Assembly (NCBI GenBank): GCA_945861365.1
Contig: CAMAUH010000108.1
Coordinates: 1-10,487, forward strand
Direction of reading: 5' to 3'
DNA length: 10,487 nt
Origin: Candidatus Kuenenia stuttgartensis
GTDB lineage: Bacteria > Planctomycetota > UBA1135 > UBA2386
This document shows, in pieces, positions 1 through 5,761 of the stretch. The position numbers and the translations under genes are program-made. The notes below the pieces were generated by a model that saw nothing but the letters and a program-made list of their open reading frames with translations, was not told where the DNA came from and did not search any database. Each line of letters begins with the position of its first letter. Positions within the stretch are counted from its first letter, which is position 1.

Positions 1-608
1 GCCTGCACGCTGCGCTGCAGCAAACGGTTGTGCTCTTCCAGCTGTGCTGCCTGCGCCCGGTTGCGATCGAGCAGCGCGTACAGGTGCAGCACGATCGCGC
101 CCTGGTCGGCGAACGCGAGCAGCCACGGCAGGTCGAGCTCGGAGAAGGCGCCGGCCTGGAAGCGGTGGTCGAGATACAGCGCACCGGTCACCTCGGCACC
201 GACGCGCAGCGGCATGCACAACACCGAACGCAGCCGCAGGTCCGCGACGCTCTGCGACGCCGACAGTTCGCCAGACTGCGCATCGGCGCTGAACAGGCCT
301 TCGCCCGCCAGGGCCTTCTGCAGGATCGTGGTCGACAGCTTGCGCTCGGGATGCACCACGGCTTCGCGTTCGAACGTGCGCGCGACCTCGACGTGGAAGC
401 CGGGCGCCGCATCCTGCTTGCGGACCAGGAAGCCGCGCTCGGCCCCGAACAGGCGCACCGCCTCGTCGACCAGCACGGTCAGCACCGCCGCGCGCGTAGC
501 CGCCGCGGCGAGGTGCCGATTCAGTTCGAGGATCGCCAGCCAGCGCTGCCGCTCGGCATCGGGCAGGTCACCGCGCAGGCGCTGCAGGAAGTGCATCCAG
601 CGCGCCAC
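1..608 (-). CDS. GAF-domain regulatory protein, C-terminal part beyond the left edge
   Basis: About 202 residues are visible and the frame is still open at position 1, so the C-terminal part is missing. A leading helix (ILELNRHLAAAATRAAVLTV) is followed by a GAF sensor domain at roughly residues 35-165. It shows the family's usual layout: a GAERGFLVRK-type strand near the start and the late block LRSVLCMPLRVGAEVTGALY followed by YLDHRFQAGAFSEL. After it comes a charged helix (QAAQLEEHNRLLQRS) of the kind that links GAF to an output module. GAF domains bind small ligands or pack as dimers; in many bacteria this arrangement precedes a sigma-54 activator AAA+ domain, a kinase or a cyclase, but which one applies here cannot be seen. 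I chose the GTG at 608, one base after the stop of the upstream NifU-like gene. The ATG at 596 is the alternative. Neither has a convincing ribosome binding site, so translation may be coupled. Confidence 0.8.
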   Translation of the reverse strand, partial: MARWMHFLQRLRGDLPDAERQRWLAILELNRHLAAAATRAAVLTVLVDEAVRLFGAERGFLVRKQDAAPGFHVEVARTFEREAVVHPERKLSTTILQKALAGEGLFSADAQSGELSASQSVADLRLRSVLCMPLRVGAEVTGALYLDHRFQAGAFSELDLPWLLAFADQGAIVLHLYALLDRNRAQAAQLEEHNRLLQRSVQ

Positions 609-609
609 G

Positions 610-960
610 TCAGCGCCCCGTCGCCGCGGCGAGCGCGCGCAGCACCAACGCTGCCGCGTGCCGTTCGTGCACCGCGAGCCCGCCGTGACCGTCGAGTGCG
701 GCCTGCAGTGCGGTCGCCGCCTGGGCCAGCGGCAGCAGCGTCCACGTGCGCGCCGCCAGCGCGGCGACCGCCAACGTCGCCGGGCAACCCTGCGCGCGCC
801 AACGCACCTCGAGCAGTTCGTCGGCGCGGCAGCGCACGCTCAACTGCACGACATCGCCGCAGACACCGTGCTCGGCGCGGCCGGTGCACACGTCCAGACC
901 GGTGCATTCGCCGACCAGGTCGGAGCACTGCAGCAGTTCGCGCAATGCCGGAGCGACCAT
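610..960 (-). CDS. NifU/IscU-like iron-sulfur scaffold domain protein lacking the third cysteine
   Basis: A 116-residue protein matching the N-terminal NifU/IscU scaffold fold. Cys34 lies in GVCGDVVQL (equivalent to the ACGDV cysteine of IscU, with the conserved Asp at 36). Cys59 lies in RAQGCPATLAVAALAA (equivalent to the YGCGSAIASS cysteine). The third cysteine, normally in a LHCSxLAEDA motif, should fall near residue 99, but the protein reads AVHERHAAALVLRAL, with Glu in its place. Two extra cysteines occur at 19 and 25. In classical IscU the three cysteines and the Asp hold a transient [2Fe-2S] cluster, so this protein either binds a cluster differently or has another role. No cysteine desulfurase or other Isc/Suf gene is in the window. 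It starts 6 bases after the small lipoprotein gene and ends one base before the GAF gene, so it is probably co-transcribed with both. The fold call is fairly firm; the biochemical role is uncertain. Confidence 0.72.
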   Translation of the reverse strand: MVAPALRELLQCSDLVGECTGLDVCTGRAEHGVCGDVVQLSVRCRADELLEVRWRAQGCPATLAVAALAARTWTLLPLAQAATALQAALDGHGGLAVHERHAAALVLRALAAATGR

Positions 961-966
961 CGCTGC

Positions 967-1137
967 CTAAGGCCGCGACGCGGTGCCGTCCTGGCCCGCA
1001 TCGCCGCGCGGGTGGGCATCCGGTGCGGCCTTGTCGAGCCACACGAACTCGTCGGCGAGCGCCGTGCAGCCGCCCGCCGCGACCAGCAGCAGCAGGCCGG
1101 CCAACCACACCACGGACCTACGGATGGAACGTCTCAT
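967..1137 (-). CDS. small lipoprotein downstream of and overlapping lysA
   Basis: A 56-residue product. It begins with a basic segment (MRRSIRRS), then a hydrophobic stretch VVWLAGLLLLVAAG, then Cys24 in VAAGGC, a slightly loose lipobox. The mature part would be only about 33 residues, acidic and polar (CTALADEFVWLDKAAPDAHP and onward), probably anchored by a lipid to a membrane. The start overlaps the last 20 bases of lysA and has a good ribosome binding site (GAGG, 9 bases upstream) inside lysA, which supports a real gene. A small lipoprotein beside lysA recalls the LppL/LptM lipopeptides of gammaproteobacteria, but the CGQKGPLYLP motif of that family is absent and the gene lies after lysA rather than before it. 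I do not claim that relationship. The function is unknown. Confidence 0.65.
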   Translation of the reverse strand: MRRSIRRSVVWLAGLLLLVAAGGCTALADEFVWLDKAAPDAHPRGDAGQDGTASRP

Positions 1138-2425
1138 GCAGATCGACCTCGTTCGCGAACAGCTGCTCGAAGCTCTCCCGGCGCCGCACCAGCGAGGCCG
1201 TGGCCCCACTGACCAGCACTTCGGCGGGCCGGCGTCGGCTGTTGTAGTTCGACGCCATGCTGGCACCGTATGCGCCCGCCGCGAGCACCGCCAGCAGGTC
1301 GCCGGTGCGGCACTGCGGCAGCGAACGACCACGCGCCAGGAAATCGCCGGTCTCGCACACCGGCCCCACCACGTCGACGGTGCGCTCCGTCGGTGCGGCC
1401 GGGCCGACCGGCACGATCGCATGCACCGCCTGGTAGAGCGCTGGCCGCATCAGGTCGTTCATCGCGGCATCGACCAGCACGAACTCGGTGGCGCCCTGGT
1501 GCTTCTCGCCGAGCACGGTGGTCACCAGGATGCCCGCATCGCCGACCAGATAGCGGCCGGGCTCGACCACCGGCGTCCAACCGCGTTCGCGCAGCGTCGG
1601 CAGCAGGGCCTGCGCCACCGCGTCGACATCGAGCGCATCGCCGGTGCCGTAGCCGATGCCGAACCCGCCGCCGAGGTCATAGTGCGTGACGCCTTCGCGC
1701 CGCACCGCGGCACCGTCGGCGAATGCGGTGACGCGCTGCAGCGCCGCGACGTAGGGGTCGACCTGCCGCAACTGGCTGCCCAGATGCACGTGGTAGCCGA
1801 CCAGCTGCAGCGACCGTTCCCGCGCGATCGCCTCGACGACCGCACCGGCGCGGTCGAGCGCGATGCCGAACTTGTTCTCCTTCTTGCCGGTGCTGATGTA
1901 CGCGTGCGTACCGGCGTCGACGTCGGGATTGAGGCGCAGGGCGACGCGCACGCGTTGGCCAGCCGCTGCCCCGGCCGCCGCCAGCAGCGGCAGCTCACGC
2001 TCGGATTCGACGTTGAAGAACAGGATGCCGGCGCGCACCGCCGCTTCGATCTCCCACGCCTCCTTGGCGACGCCGGCGAACACCGAACCCGCGGTCGGCA
2101 CACCGGCCGCCTGCAGACGCCGCAGCTCGCCACCACTGACCAGGTCGAACCCGGCCCCGGCGGCGTGCACCGCCGCGAGCAGCGACAGGTTGCTGTTCGC
2201 CTTCACCGCGTAGCAGATGTGGGCCGCGGCACCGAAGGCGGTGCGCAACCGCTGCAACCGGCCGAGCAGGGCGGCCCGGCTGTAGACATACAGCGGCGTG
2301 CCGAAGCGTTCGGCGAGCCGCGCCACGGGAACGTCCTCGCACCACAGTTCGCCAGCGCGGCGATGGAACTCGGCGGTACCGGCACCAGAGCAGGGCTCGC
2401 GGGCAGCTTGCAGCATCTGGCGCAT
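1118..2425 (-). CDS. lysA: diaminopimelate decarboxylase
   Basis: A 435-residue, PLP-dependent fold-type III enzyme that converts meso-diaminopimelate to L-lysine and CO2, the last step of lysine synthesis, in the cytoplasm. Expected motifs appear in order: YAVKAN with the Schiff-base Lys75; FDLVSGGE (93-100); LRLNPDVDAGTHAYISTG (163-180); HVHLGSQ (212-218); DLGGGFG (250-256); VEPGR (287-291) for phosphate binding; CETGD (357-361) with the catalytic cysteine; and GAYGASMASNYNSR near the end. The length is usual for the family. The start is the weak point: ATG at 2425 and ATG at 2416 are both possible and neither has a Shine-Dalgarno. The first residues up to the FHRRAGELWCEDVPV stretch are poorly conserved in the family. 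The gene follows a sigma factor gene after 63 bases and its end overlaps a small lipoprotein gene. No other lysine-pathway gene is nearby. Confidence 0.95.
   Translation of the reverse strand: MRQMLQAAREPCSGAGTAEFHRRAGELWCEDVPVARLAERFGTPLYVYSRAALLGRLQRLRTAFGAAAHICYAVKANSNLSLLAAVHAAGAGFDLVSGGELRRLQAAGVPTAGSVFAGVAKEAWEIEAAVRAGILFFNVESERELPLLAAAGAAAGQRVRVALRLNPDVDAGTHAYISTGKKENKFGIALDRAGAVVEAIARERSLQLVGYHVHLGSQLRQVDPYVAALQRVTAFADGAAVRREGVTHYDLGGGFGIGYGTGDALDVDAVAQALLPTLRERGWTPVVEPGRYLVGDAGILVTTVLGEKHQGATEFVLVDAAMNDLMRPALYQAVHAIVPVGPAAPTERTVDVVGPVCETGDFLARGRSLPQCRTGDLLAVLAAGAYGASMASNYNSRRRPAEVLVSGATASLVRRRESFEQLFANEVDLHETFHP
1147..1150 (-). promoter_or_regulatory. ribosome binding site of the small lipoprotein gene
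   Basis: GAGG (in AACGAGGTCG on the minus strand) lies 9 bases before the ATG at 1137, within the coding sequence of lysA. It is one of the few good Shine-Dalgarno matches in the window and decides the start of the 56-residue lipoprotein. Confidence 0.55.
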
Positions 2426-2439
2426 GCTGCACGAGGCCC

Positions 2440-2477
2440 GGGGCCGGCGCCAGCGCCGCCGCGATCGTTCAGGCCCC
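2440..2477 (-). other. nested GC-rich inverted repeat between the sigma factor gene and lysA
   Basis: An outer pair GGCCCC (2472-2477) and GGGGCC (2440-2445) encloses an inner pair GGCGC / GCGCC (2446-2450 and 2453-2457). In the transcript this can fold into a long GC hairpin between the sigma factor stop (2489) and the lysA ATG (2425). No T-run follows on the minus strand, so a classical Rho-independent terminator is not shown. It could be a weak terminator, an RNA-stabilising hairpin, or a structure affecting lysA initiation, which lacks a Shine-Dalgarno. In sequence this GC-rich, some such pairing is expected by chance. Confidence 0.3.
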
Positions 2478-2488
2478 CATGCGGCCGC

Positions 2489-3298
2489 TCAGGCCGACGT
2501 CAGCTTCTCTTTCAACCGATCGAGCACGCGCCCGTGGATCTGGCAGATGCGCGATGCCGACAACCGCAGTCGCCGCGCCACCTGCTTGCCAGTGAGGCCT
2601 TCGATGTAGTGCAGCTGCAGCACCTTCCACTCCATCGGCTCGAGGTTGGAGCGCACCAGCTCGAGCAGCTCCTGCCGCGTGATCGCTTCGATCGGCGACT
2701 CGAGATCGGGGTCGGCCAACTGGGTGTAGCTGTCCTCACCGGTGCCGTCGATGACGACCGACCGCAGCACCATCGGCTCGATGCGGCGCAGCAGCGCCTG
2801 CTCGGTGATGCCCAACGCGGCGGCGACTTCGGTGCCGGTGGGTTCGCGTTCGAGTTCCATGCGCAGGCGCGCGCGCGCCTCGTTGCACTCGCGCACACGG
2901 CGCCGGAACAAGCGCGGCAGGAAGTCCATGTGCCGCAGTTCGTCGAGCATCGCCCCGCGCACGCGGATGCGCATGAACGCGCTGAACTGGTCGCAGCGCG
3001 CCGGTTCGTAGCTGTCGATCGCCTGCATCAGGCCCCACAGGCCGGCGTGCACGAGATCCTGCGCATCGACGCTGCGTGGCAGGCGCGCCACCAGGCTGCT
3101 GGCCATCGCTTCCACCGCGGGGCGCTGTCGCTCGACGATGCGCGACAACAACGAACGCGACGGCGCGCGGCGGTGACGCCGCAACAGGTCTTCGGTCGTC
3201 TCCGCGCTGTCGTCTTGCATTCGCGTCGGCTCGGCCAGCGACGACGCTGCGGCCTTGCTACGCGAACGGCTGCTGCGCGCGGCGGAGTTGCTGACCAT
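2489..3298 (-). CDS. RNA polymerase sigma factor, FliA/WhiG (sigma-28) type
   Basis: A 269-residue sigma-70 family factor with regions 2, 3 and 4 but no region 1.1, as in the FliA/WhiG/SigD group. Residues 60-130 hold region 2 (DAQDLVHAGLWGLMQAIDSY, then FSAFMRIRVRGAMLDELRHM), which binds core polymerase and the -10 element. Residues 130-175 hold region 3 (EREPTGTEVAAALGI). Residues 212-265 hold region 4 with its helix-turn-helix (LTGKQVARRLRLSASRICQI). The sequence DEL.HMDFLPR at the region 2/3 junction resembles the DELR..DWVPR motif of the family. ATG at 3298 was chosen because a promoter-like pair lies just upstream; ATG at 3220 is possible and would remove a Ser/Arg-rich tail of unknown use. 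The GTG at 3373 would add a Cys/Arg-rich segment that looks non-coding. No flagellar or anti-sigma gene is in the window, so its regulon cannot be named. It lies between ybeY and lysA. Confidence 0.9.
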   Translation of the reverse strand: MVSNSAARSSRSRSKAAASSLAEPTRMQDDSAETTEDLLRRHRRAPSRSLLSRIVERQRPAVEAMASSLVARLPRSVDAQDLVHAGLWGLMQAIDSYEPARCDQFSAFMRIRVRGAMLDELRHMDFLPRLFRRRVRECNEARARLRMELEREPTGTEVAAALGITEQALLRRIEPMVLRSVVIDGTGEDSYTQLADPDLESPIEAITRQELLELVRSNLEPMEWKVLQLHYIEGLTGKQVARRLRLSASRICQIHGRVLDRLKEKLTSA

Positions 3299-3347
3299 AC
3301 GTGCTTGGTTCGCGCGCTCGCAGCGATGCGAAGGGGCGAACGCACAC

Positions 3348-3377
3348 AAGGTAGCACGCCGCATGCACGACACGCAA
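3348..3377 (-). promoter_or_regulatory. possible promoter for the sigma factor gene
   Basis: On the minus strand TTGCGT (3377-3372) is separated by 18 bases from TACCTT (3353-3348), which is preceded by TG one base upstream (extended -10, TGCTACCTT). Transcription would begin near 3340, about 40 bases before the ATG at 3298 and after the ybeY stop. This is a visual match only, but it is the best in the 114-base spacer. Confidence 0.3.
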
Positions 3378-3397
3378 CGACATGCTGATGAGCTGAC

Positions 3398-3414
3398 GAT
3401 GCGCGCGTCGCATC
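3398..3414 (-). other. inverted repeat at the ybeY stop codon
   Basis: GATGCG (3398-3403) and CGCATC (3409-3414) form a perfect 6-base stem with a 5-base loop that overlaps the ybeY TGA. More GATGCG/GCGATGC units follow inside the ybeY end (3421-3439). No T-run is present, so it is at most a weak terminator or RNA-end hairpin. Confidence 0.2.
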
Positions 3415-3907
3415 AACGACGCGATGCGCGTCGCGATGCAGACGCAGCGACGACGCGCTCGCGTGCATCGACGGCGTGTACTTCGAGACCCAACATCGCG
3501 AGCACTTCGCGTTCCGCTGCGCGCATGCGCTTTCGATCGCGCGCGCGCACATCGTCGAAGCCGAGCGTGTGCAGCAGTCCATGCACGACGTACAGCGCGA
3601 CCTCGGCACGCGGCTCGTGGCCGTGTTCGCGCGCGACGCGGCGCGCCATCTGCACACTGACGACGATCTCCGCGGCATCGTCGACGAGGAACGACATCAC
3701 GTCGGTCGGCGTCGGATCGCCGAGATGCTCGGCGTGCAGCCGCGCGATCTCACGATCGTCGGTCAGCAGCAGCGACACCGCGAGGTCGGGACGCTCGGCG
3801 AACGCCAACGTCGCGCGCACGACCCGGGCGAGGAATGGCCGCGGCGTGCGCGGCCGGCCGCGATCGAGCACTTCGAGCTGCAAGGGCACCGCGCGAGCCC
3901 GCTTCAT
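3413..3907 (-). CDS. ybeY: endoribonuclease YbeY, 16S rRNA maturation factor
   Basis: A 164-residue UPF0054-family metalloprotein, linked in other bacteria to 16S rRNA 3' end processing and ribosome quality control. Visible motifs: LLLTDDREIARLHAEHLG (about 46-63), PTPTDVMSF (65-73), and the metal site VVHGLLHTLGFDD (107-119) followed by KRM and AEREVL. The family consensus is HxxxHxxxxxH. His109 and His113 are present, but the third ligand position is Asp119 instead of His. The last 15 or so residues are a low-complexity Arg/Ser/Ala tail. The start is ATG at 3907, sharing ATGA with the phoH stop; no Shine-Dalgarno is seen, so translational coupling to phoH is likely. phoH next to ybeY is the usual arrangement, although the HD-domain membrane protein gene often found between them is absent. 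Confidence 0.92.
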   Translation of the reverse strand: MKRARAVPLQLEVLDRGRPRTPRPFLARVVRATLAFAERPDLAVSLLLTDDREIARLHAEHLGDPTPTDVMSFLVDDAAEIVVSVQMARRVAREHGHEPRAEVALYVVHGLLHTLGFDDVRARDRKRMRAAEREVLAMLGLEVHAVDARERVVAASASRRASRR

Positions 3908-4887
3908 GCGCGGGGCGGCTTGTCGGCCGCGGCGTCGTACGCGTTGACGATGCGGCTGACGACCTGGTGCCGCACGACGTCGGTGCTGTCGAGCCGCACG
4001 ATGCCGACCCCGTCGACGCCCTCGAGCTTGCGCATCGCGTCGGCGAGACCCGAGCGCACGTTGCCGGGCAGGTCGACCTGCGACGGGTCGCCGGTCACCA
4101 CCATGCGCGAGCCTTCGCCGAGGCGCGTCAGGAACATCAGCATCTGCGGCACCGTCGTGTTCTGCGCTTCGTCGAGGATGACGAACGAGCGGTTCAACGT
4201 GCGGCCGCGCATGTAGGCGAGCGGACAGACCTCGATCACTTCGCTCTCGAGCCAGCGCAAGCGCGTGCGCGCATCGAGCAGATCCTGCAGCGCGTCGTGC
4301 ATCGGCCGCAGGTACGGATCGATCTTGGCCTGGAAGTCGCCGGGCAGGAACCCGAGCTTCTCGCCGGCTTCGACCGCGGGGCGCACCAGCACCAGCCGCC
4401 GCACCGAACCGCTCTTCATCGCCTCGACCGCCTTGGCGACCGCCAAGTAGGTCTTGCCGGTGCCGGCCGGACCGACGCCGAGCACGACGTCGTGCTGGTC
4501 CATGCACTCGAGGTAGCGCTGCTGGCCACCGGTGCGGGCGCGCACCGCGGCACCGCCGCCGGTCAGCGCCACCGCCCGCTGCGCGCGATCGGCCGGGCTG
4601 GCGGTCGGATCGTTGAGCTCGTGCCCCATCGTCGCGCGCAATCGCGCCGCGACGTCCTGGGTGCCGACCCGCCGGCCGGCGCGCAGCTGCGCCAGGCATT
4701 CTTCGAGCACCTGCTGCACGACATGCACGTGCGCGGCATCGCCGAGCAGGCGCAGGCTGCCGTCGCGAGCCAGCACGCTGACGCCGTGCAGTTCGCGGAT
4801 CAGCCGGGCATTGCTGTCCAGGGGACCGAGCAAGGTGCGAGCTTCCTCGACCGCTTGCACCGGGATGTGGATGTCCGCGTCGGTCAT
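3904..4887 (-). CDS. phoH: PhoH-like ATPase (PhoL/YbeZ type)
   Basis: A 327-residue cytoplasmic P-loop NTPase. An N-terminal region of about 110 residues (KH-like in the family; here NARLIRELHGVSVLARDGSL) leads to the PhoH domain. It has Walker A GPAGTGKT (139-146), the LVRPAVEAGEKLGFLPGD motif (166-183), Walker B FVILDEAQN (235-243) and the VVTGDPSQVDLP block (263-274) that resembles helicase motif III. Family members are associated with RNA metabolism and work with YbeY in rRNA maturation, which agrees with the overlapping ybeY gene downstream. The exact activity is less certain than the family. The start is ATG at 4887; no Shine-Dalgarno is seen, and a short open frame reaches it from the cdsA stop. 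The length is normal for the family. Confidence 0.94.
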   Translation of the reverse strand: MTDADIHIPVQAVEEARTLLGPLDSNARLIRELHGVSVLARDGSLRLLGDAAHVHVVQQVLEECLAQLRAGRRVGTQDVAARLRATMGHELNDPTASPADRAQRAVALTGGGAAVRARTGGQQRYLECMDQHDVVLGVGPAGTGKTYLAVAKAVEAMKSGSVRRLVLVRPAVEAGEKLGFLPGDFQAKIDPYLRPMHDALQDLLDARTRLRWLESEVIEVCPLAYMRGRTLNRSFVILDEAQNTTVPQMLMFLTRLGEGSRMVVTGDPSQVDLPGNVRSGLADAMRKLEGVDGVGIVRLDSTDVVRHQVVSRIVNAYDAAADKPPRA

Positions 4888-4910
4888 GCGAGTGCCGCGA
4901 GCTTAGCCAT
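4884..4910 (-). other. 8-codon open frame bridging cdsA and phoH
   Basis: After the cdsA stop the minus strand reads ATG GCT AAG CTC GCG GCA CTC GCA TGA, encoding MAKLAALA. Its ATG shares one base with the cdsA TGA (TGATG) and its TGA shares ATGA with the phoH start. Reinitiating ribosomes could therefore pass from cdsA to phoH without a gap. Whether it is translated is unknown; it may be chance, so it is not called as a gene. Confidence 0.3.
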
Positions 4911-5761
4911 CACGTCAGCCGGACGAGCACCAGGAACCACGCGCAGAACGAGAACAGCAGGCTGTCGATCAGGTCCAGGATGCCGCCGTGCGCCGGCAAC
5001 AGCCGCGAACTGTCCTTGGCGCCGCAGCGCCGCTTCAGCAGCGACTCGATCAGGTCACCGGTCTGCGTGGTGAAGTTCAGCAGCGCGCCGACGCCGAGCG
5101 CCCCCCACAGTGGCAGGTCCACACGCGGCAGCAACAGCGCGTCGCGCAGCACCACGGCGAGCACCATCGACGCGGCGAGGCTGCCGAGCGCCCCTTCGAT
5201 GGTCTTGCCGGGACTGATGTGCGGGATCAGCTTGTGGCGCCCGAACAACCGGCCGAGGCAGTAGCCACCGATGTCGCCGCCCTTGCAGACCAGCACCACG
5301 TAGAGCACCGACGGCAGGTGCCGCAGGCAGGTGCCCATCGCCAGGTAGACCGGCCACGCGACGTAGATGAAGCCGAGCAGCGTCGCGCCCTGCCGCTCGA
5401 GGCCGGCGCGCATGTCGTCCTTGCCGAGCGACCGCACCGCCAGCGGGAACAGCAGCAGCAGCGTGCCGAGCACCAGCGGGTACAGCTCGTGGTCGACGTG
5501 GCCCCAGACGAACCAGAACGAACTGACCAGCAGCGCCAACGTCATCGTCAGCAGCGTGCGCTTGGCGACCGCGAAGCCGCCGGAACGCAGCAGCGTCGCG
5601 AACTCGTGCACGCCCCCGAGGCCGCACAGGCCCAGCACCGCGGCCGACAGCACGCCCTGCCGCAGCCCGAGCGCCTGGGACCAGTCGAGCCAGTAGACGC
5701 CACCGACGATCGCCAGCATCGTCGGCGCGAGCACGGCACGGGTGCGCAGATCGCTCGCCAT
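4910..5761 (-). CDS. cdsA: phosphatidate cytidylyltransferase (CDP-diacylglycerol synthase)
   Basis: A 283-residue integral membrane enzyme that makes CDP-diacylglycerol from phosphatidic acid and CTP, the branch point for phospholipids. About eight hydrophobic segments can be seen, for example residues 9-26, 36-52, 70-88, 92-110, 126-143, 190-210, 216-230 and 265-282. The CKGGDIGGYCLGRLFG segment (159-174) and HISPGKTIEGALGS (181-194) are typical. The C-terminal signature runs from Ser240 to Asp266: S..KR....KD.S..LP.HGGILDLID. It fits the CdsA pattern except that the Arg of the usual DR.D end is Leu264. The start is ATG at 5761, overlapping the uppS stop by one base (TGATG). The gene follows uppS as in many bacteria, but dxr, often next, is replaced by phoH and ybeY. 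Confidence 0.94.
   Translation of the reverse strand: MASDLRTRAVLAPTMLAIVGGVYWLDWSQALGLRQGVLSAAVLGLCGLGGVHEFATLLRSGGFAVAKRTLLTMTLALLVSSFWFVWGHVDHELYPLVLGTLLLLFPLAVRSLGKDDMRAGLERQGATLLGFIYVAWPVYLAMGTCLRHLPSVLYVVLVCKGGDIGGYCLGRLFGRHKLIPHISPGKTIEGALGSLAASMVLAVVLRDALLLPRVDLPLWGALGVGALLNFTTQTGDLIESLLKRRCGAKDSSRLLPAHGGILDLIDSLLFSFCAWFLVLVRLT

Noticed and set aside
967..1137. LptM/LppL identity for the small lipoprotein
   Set aside because: The CGQKGPLYLP motif is missing and the gene follows lysA instead of preceding it.
30..1247. Plus-strand open frames of about 400 codons over the GAF, NifU-like and lysA regions
   Set aside because: They are antisense to genes with clear domains and their products are low-complexity, Arg/Ala-rich sequences.
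3299..3373. GTG start at 3373 for the sigma factor gene
   Set aside because: The added residues are Cys/Arg-rich and unlike the family, there is no ribosome binding site, and the proposed promoter lies inside this stretch.
983..3388. Plus-strand open frame of about 800 codons
   Set aside because: It lies antisense to lysA and the sigma factor gene, both of which have clear family motifs. Its product is rich in Arg, His and Gln without any recognisable domain, as expected of shadows in GC-rich DNA.
3908..4699. Long in-frame extension upstream of ybeY
   Set aside because: It is out of frame with and fully inside phoH, with Arg/Gly/Ala-rich sequence. The ATG at 3907 gives the normal YbeY length.
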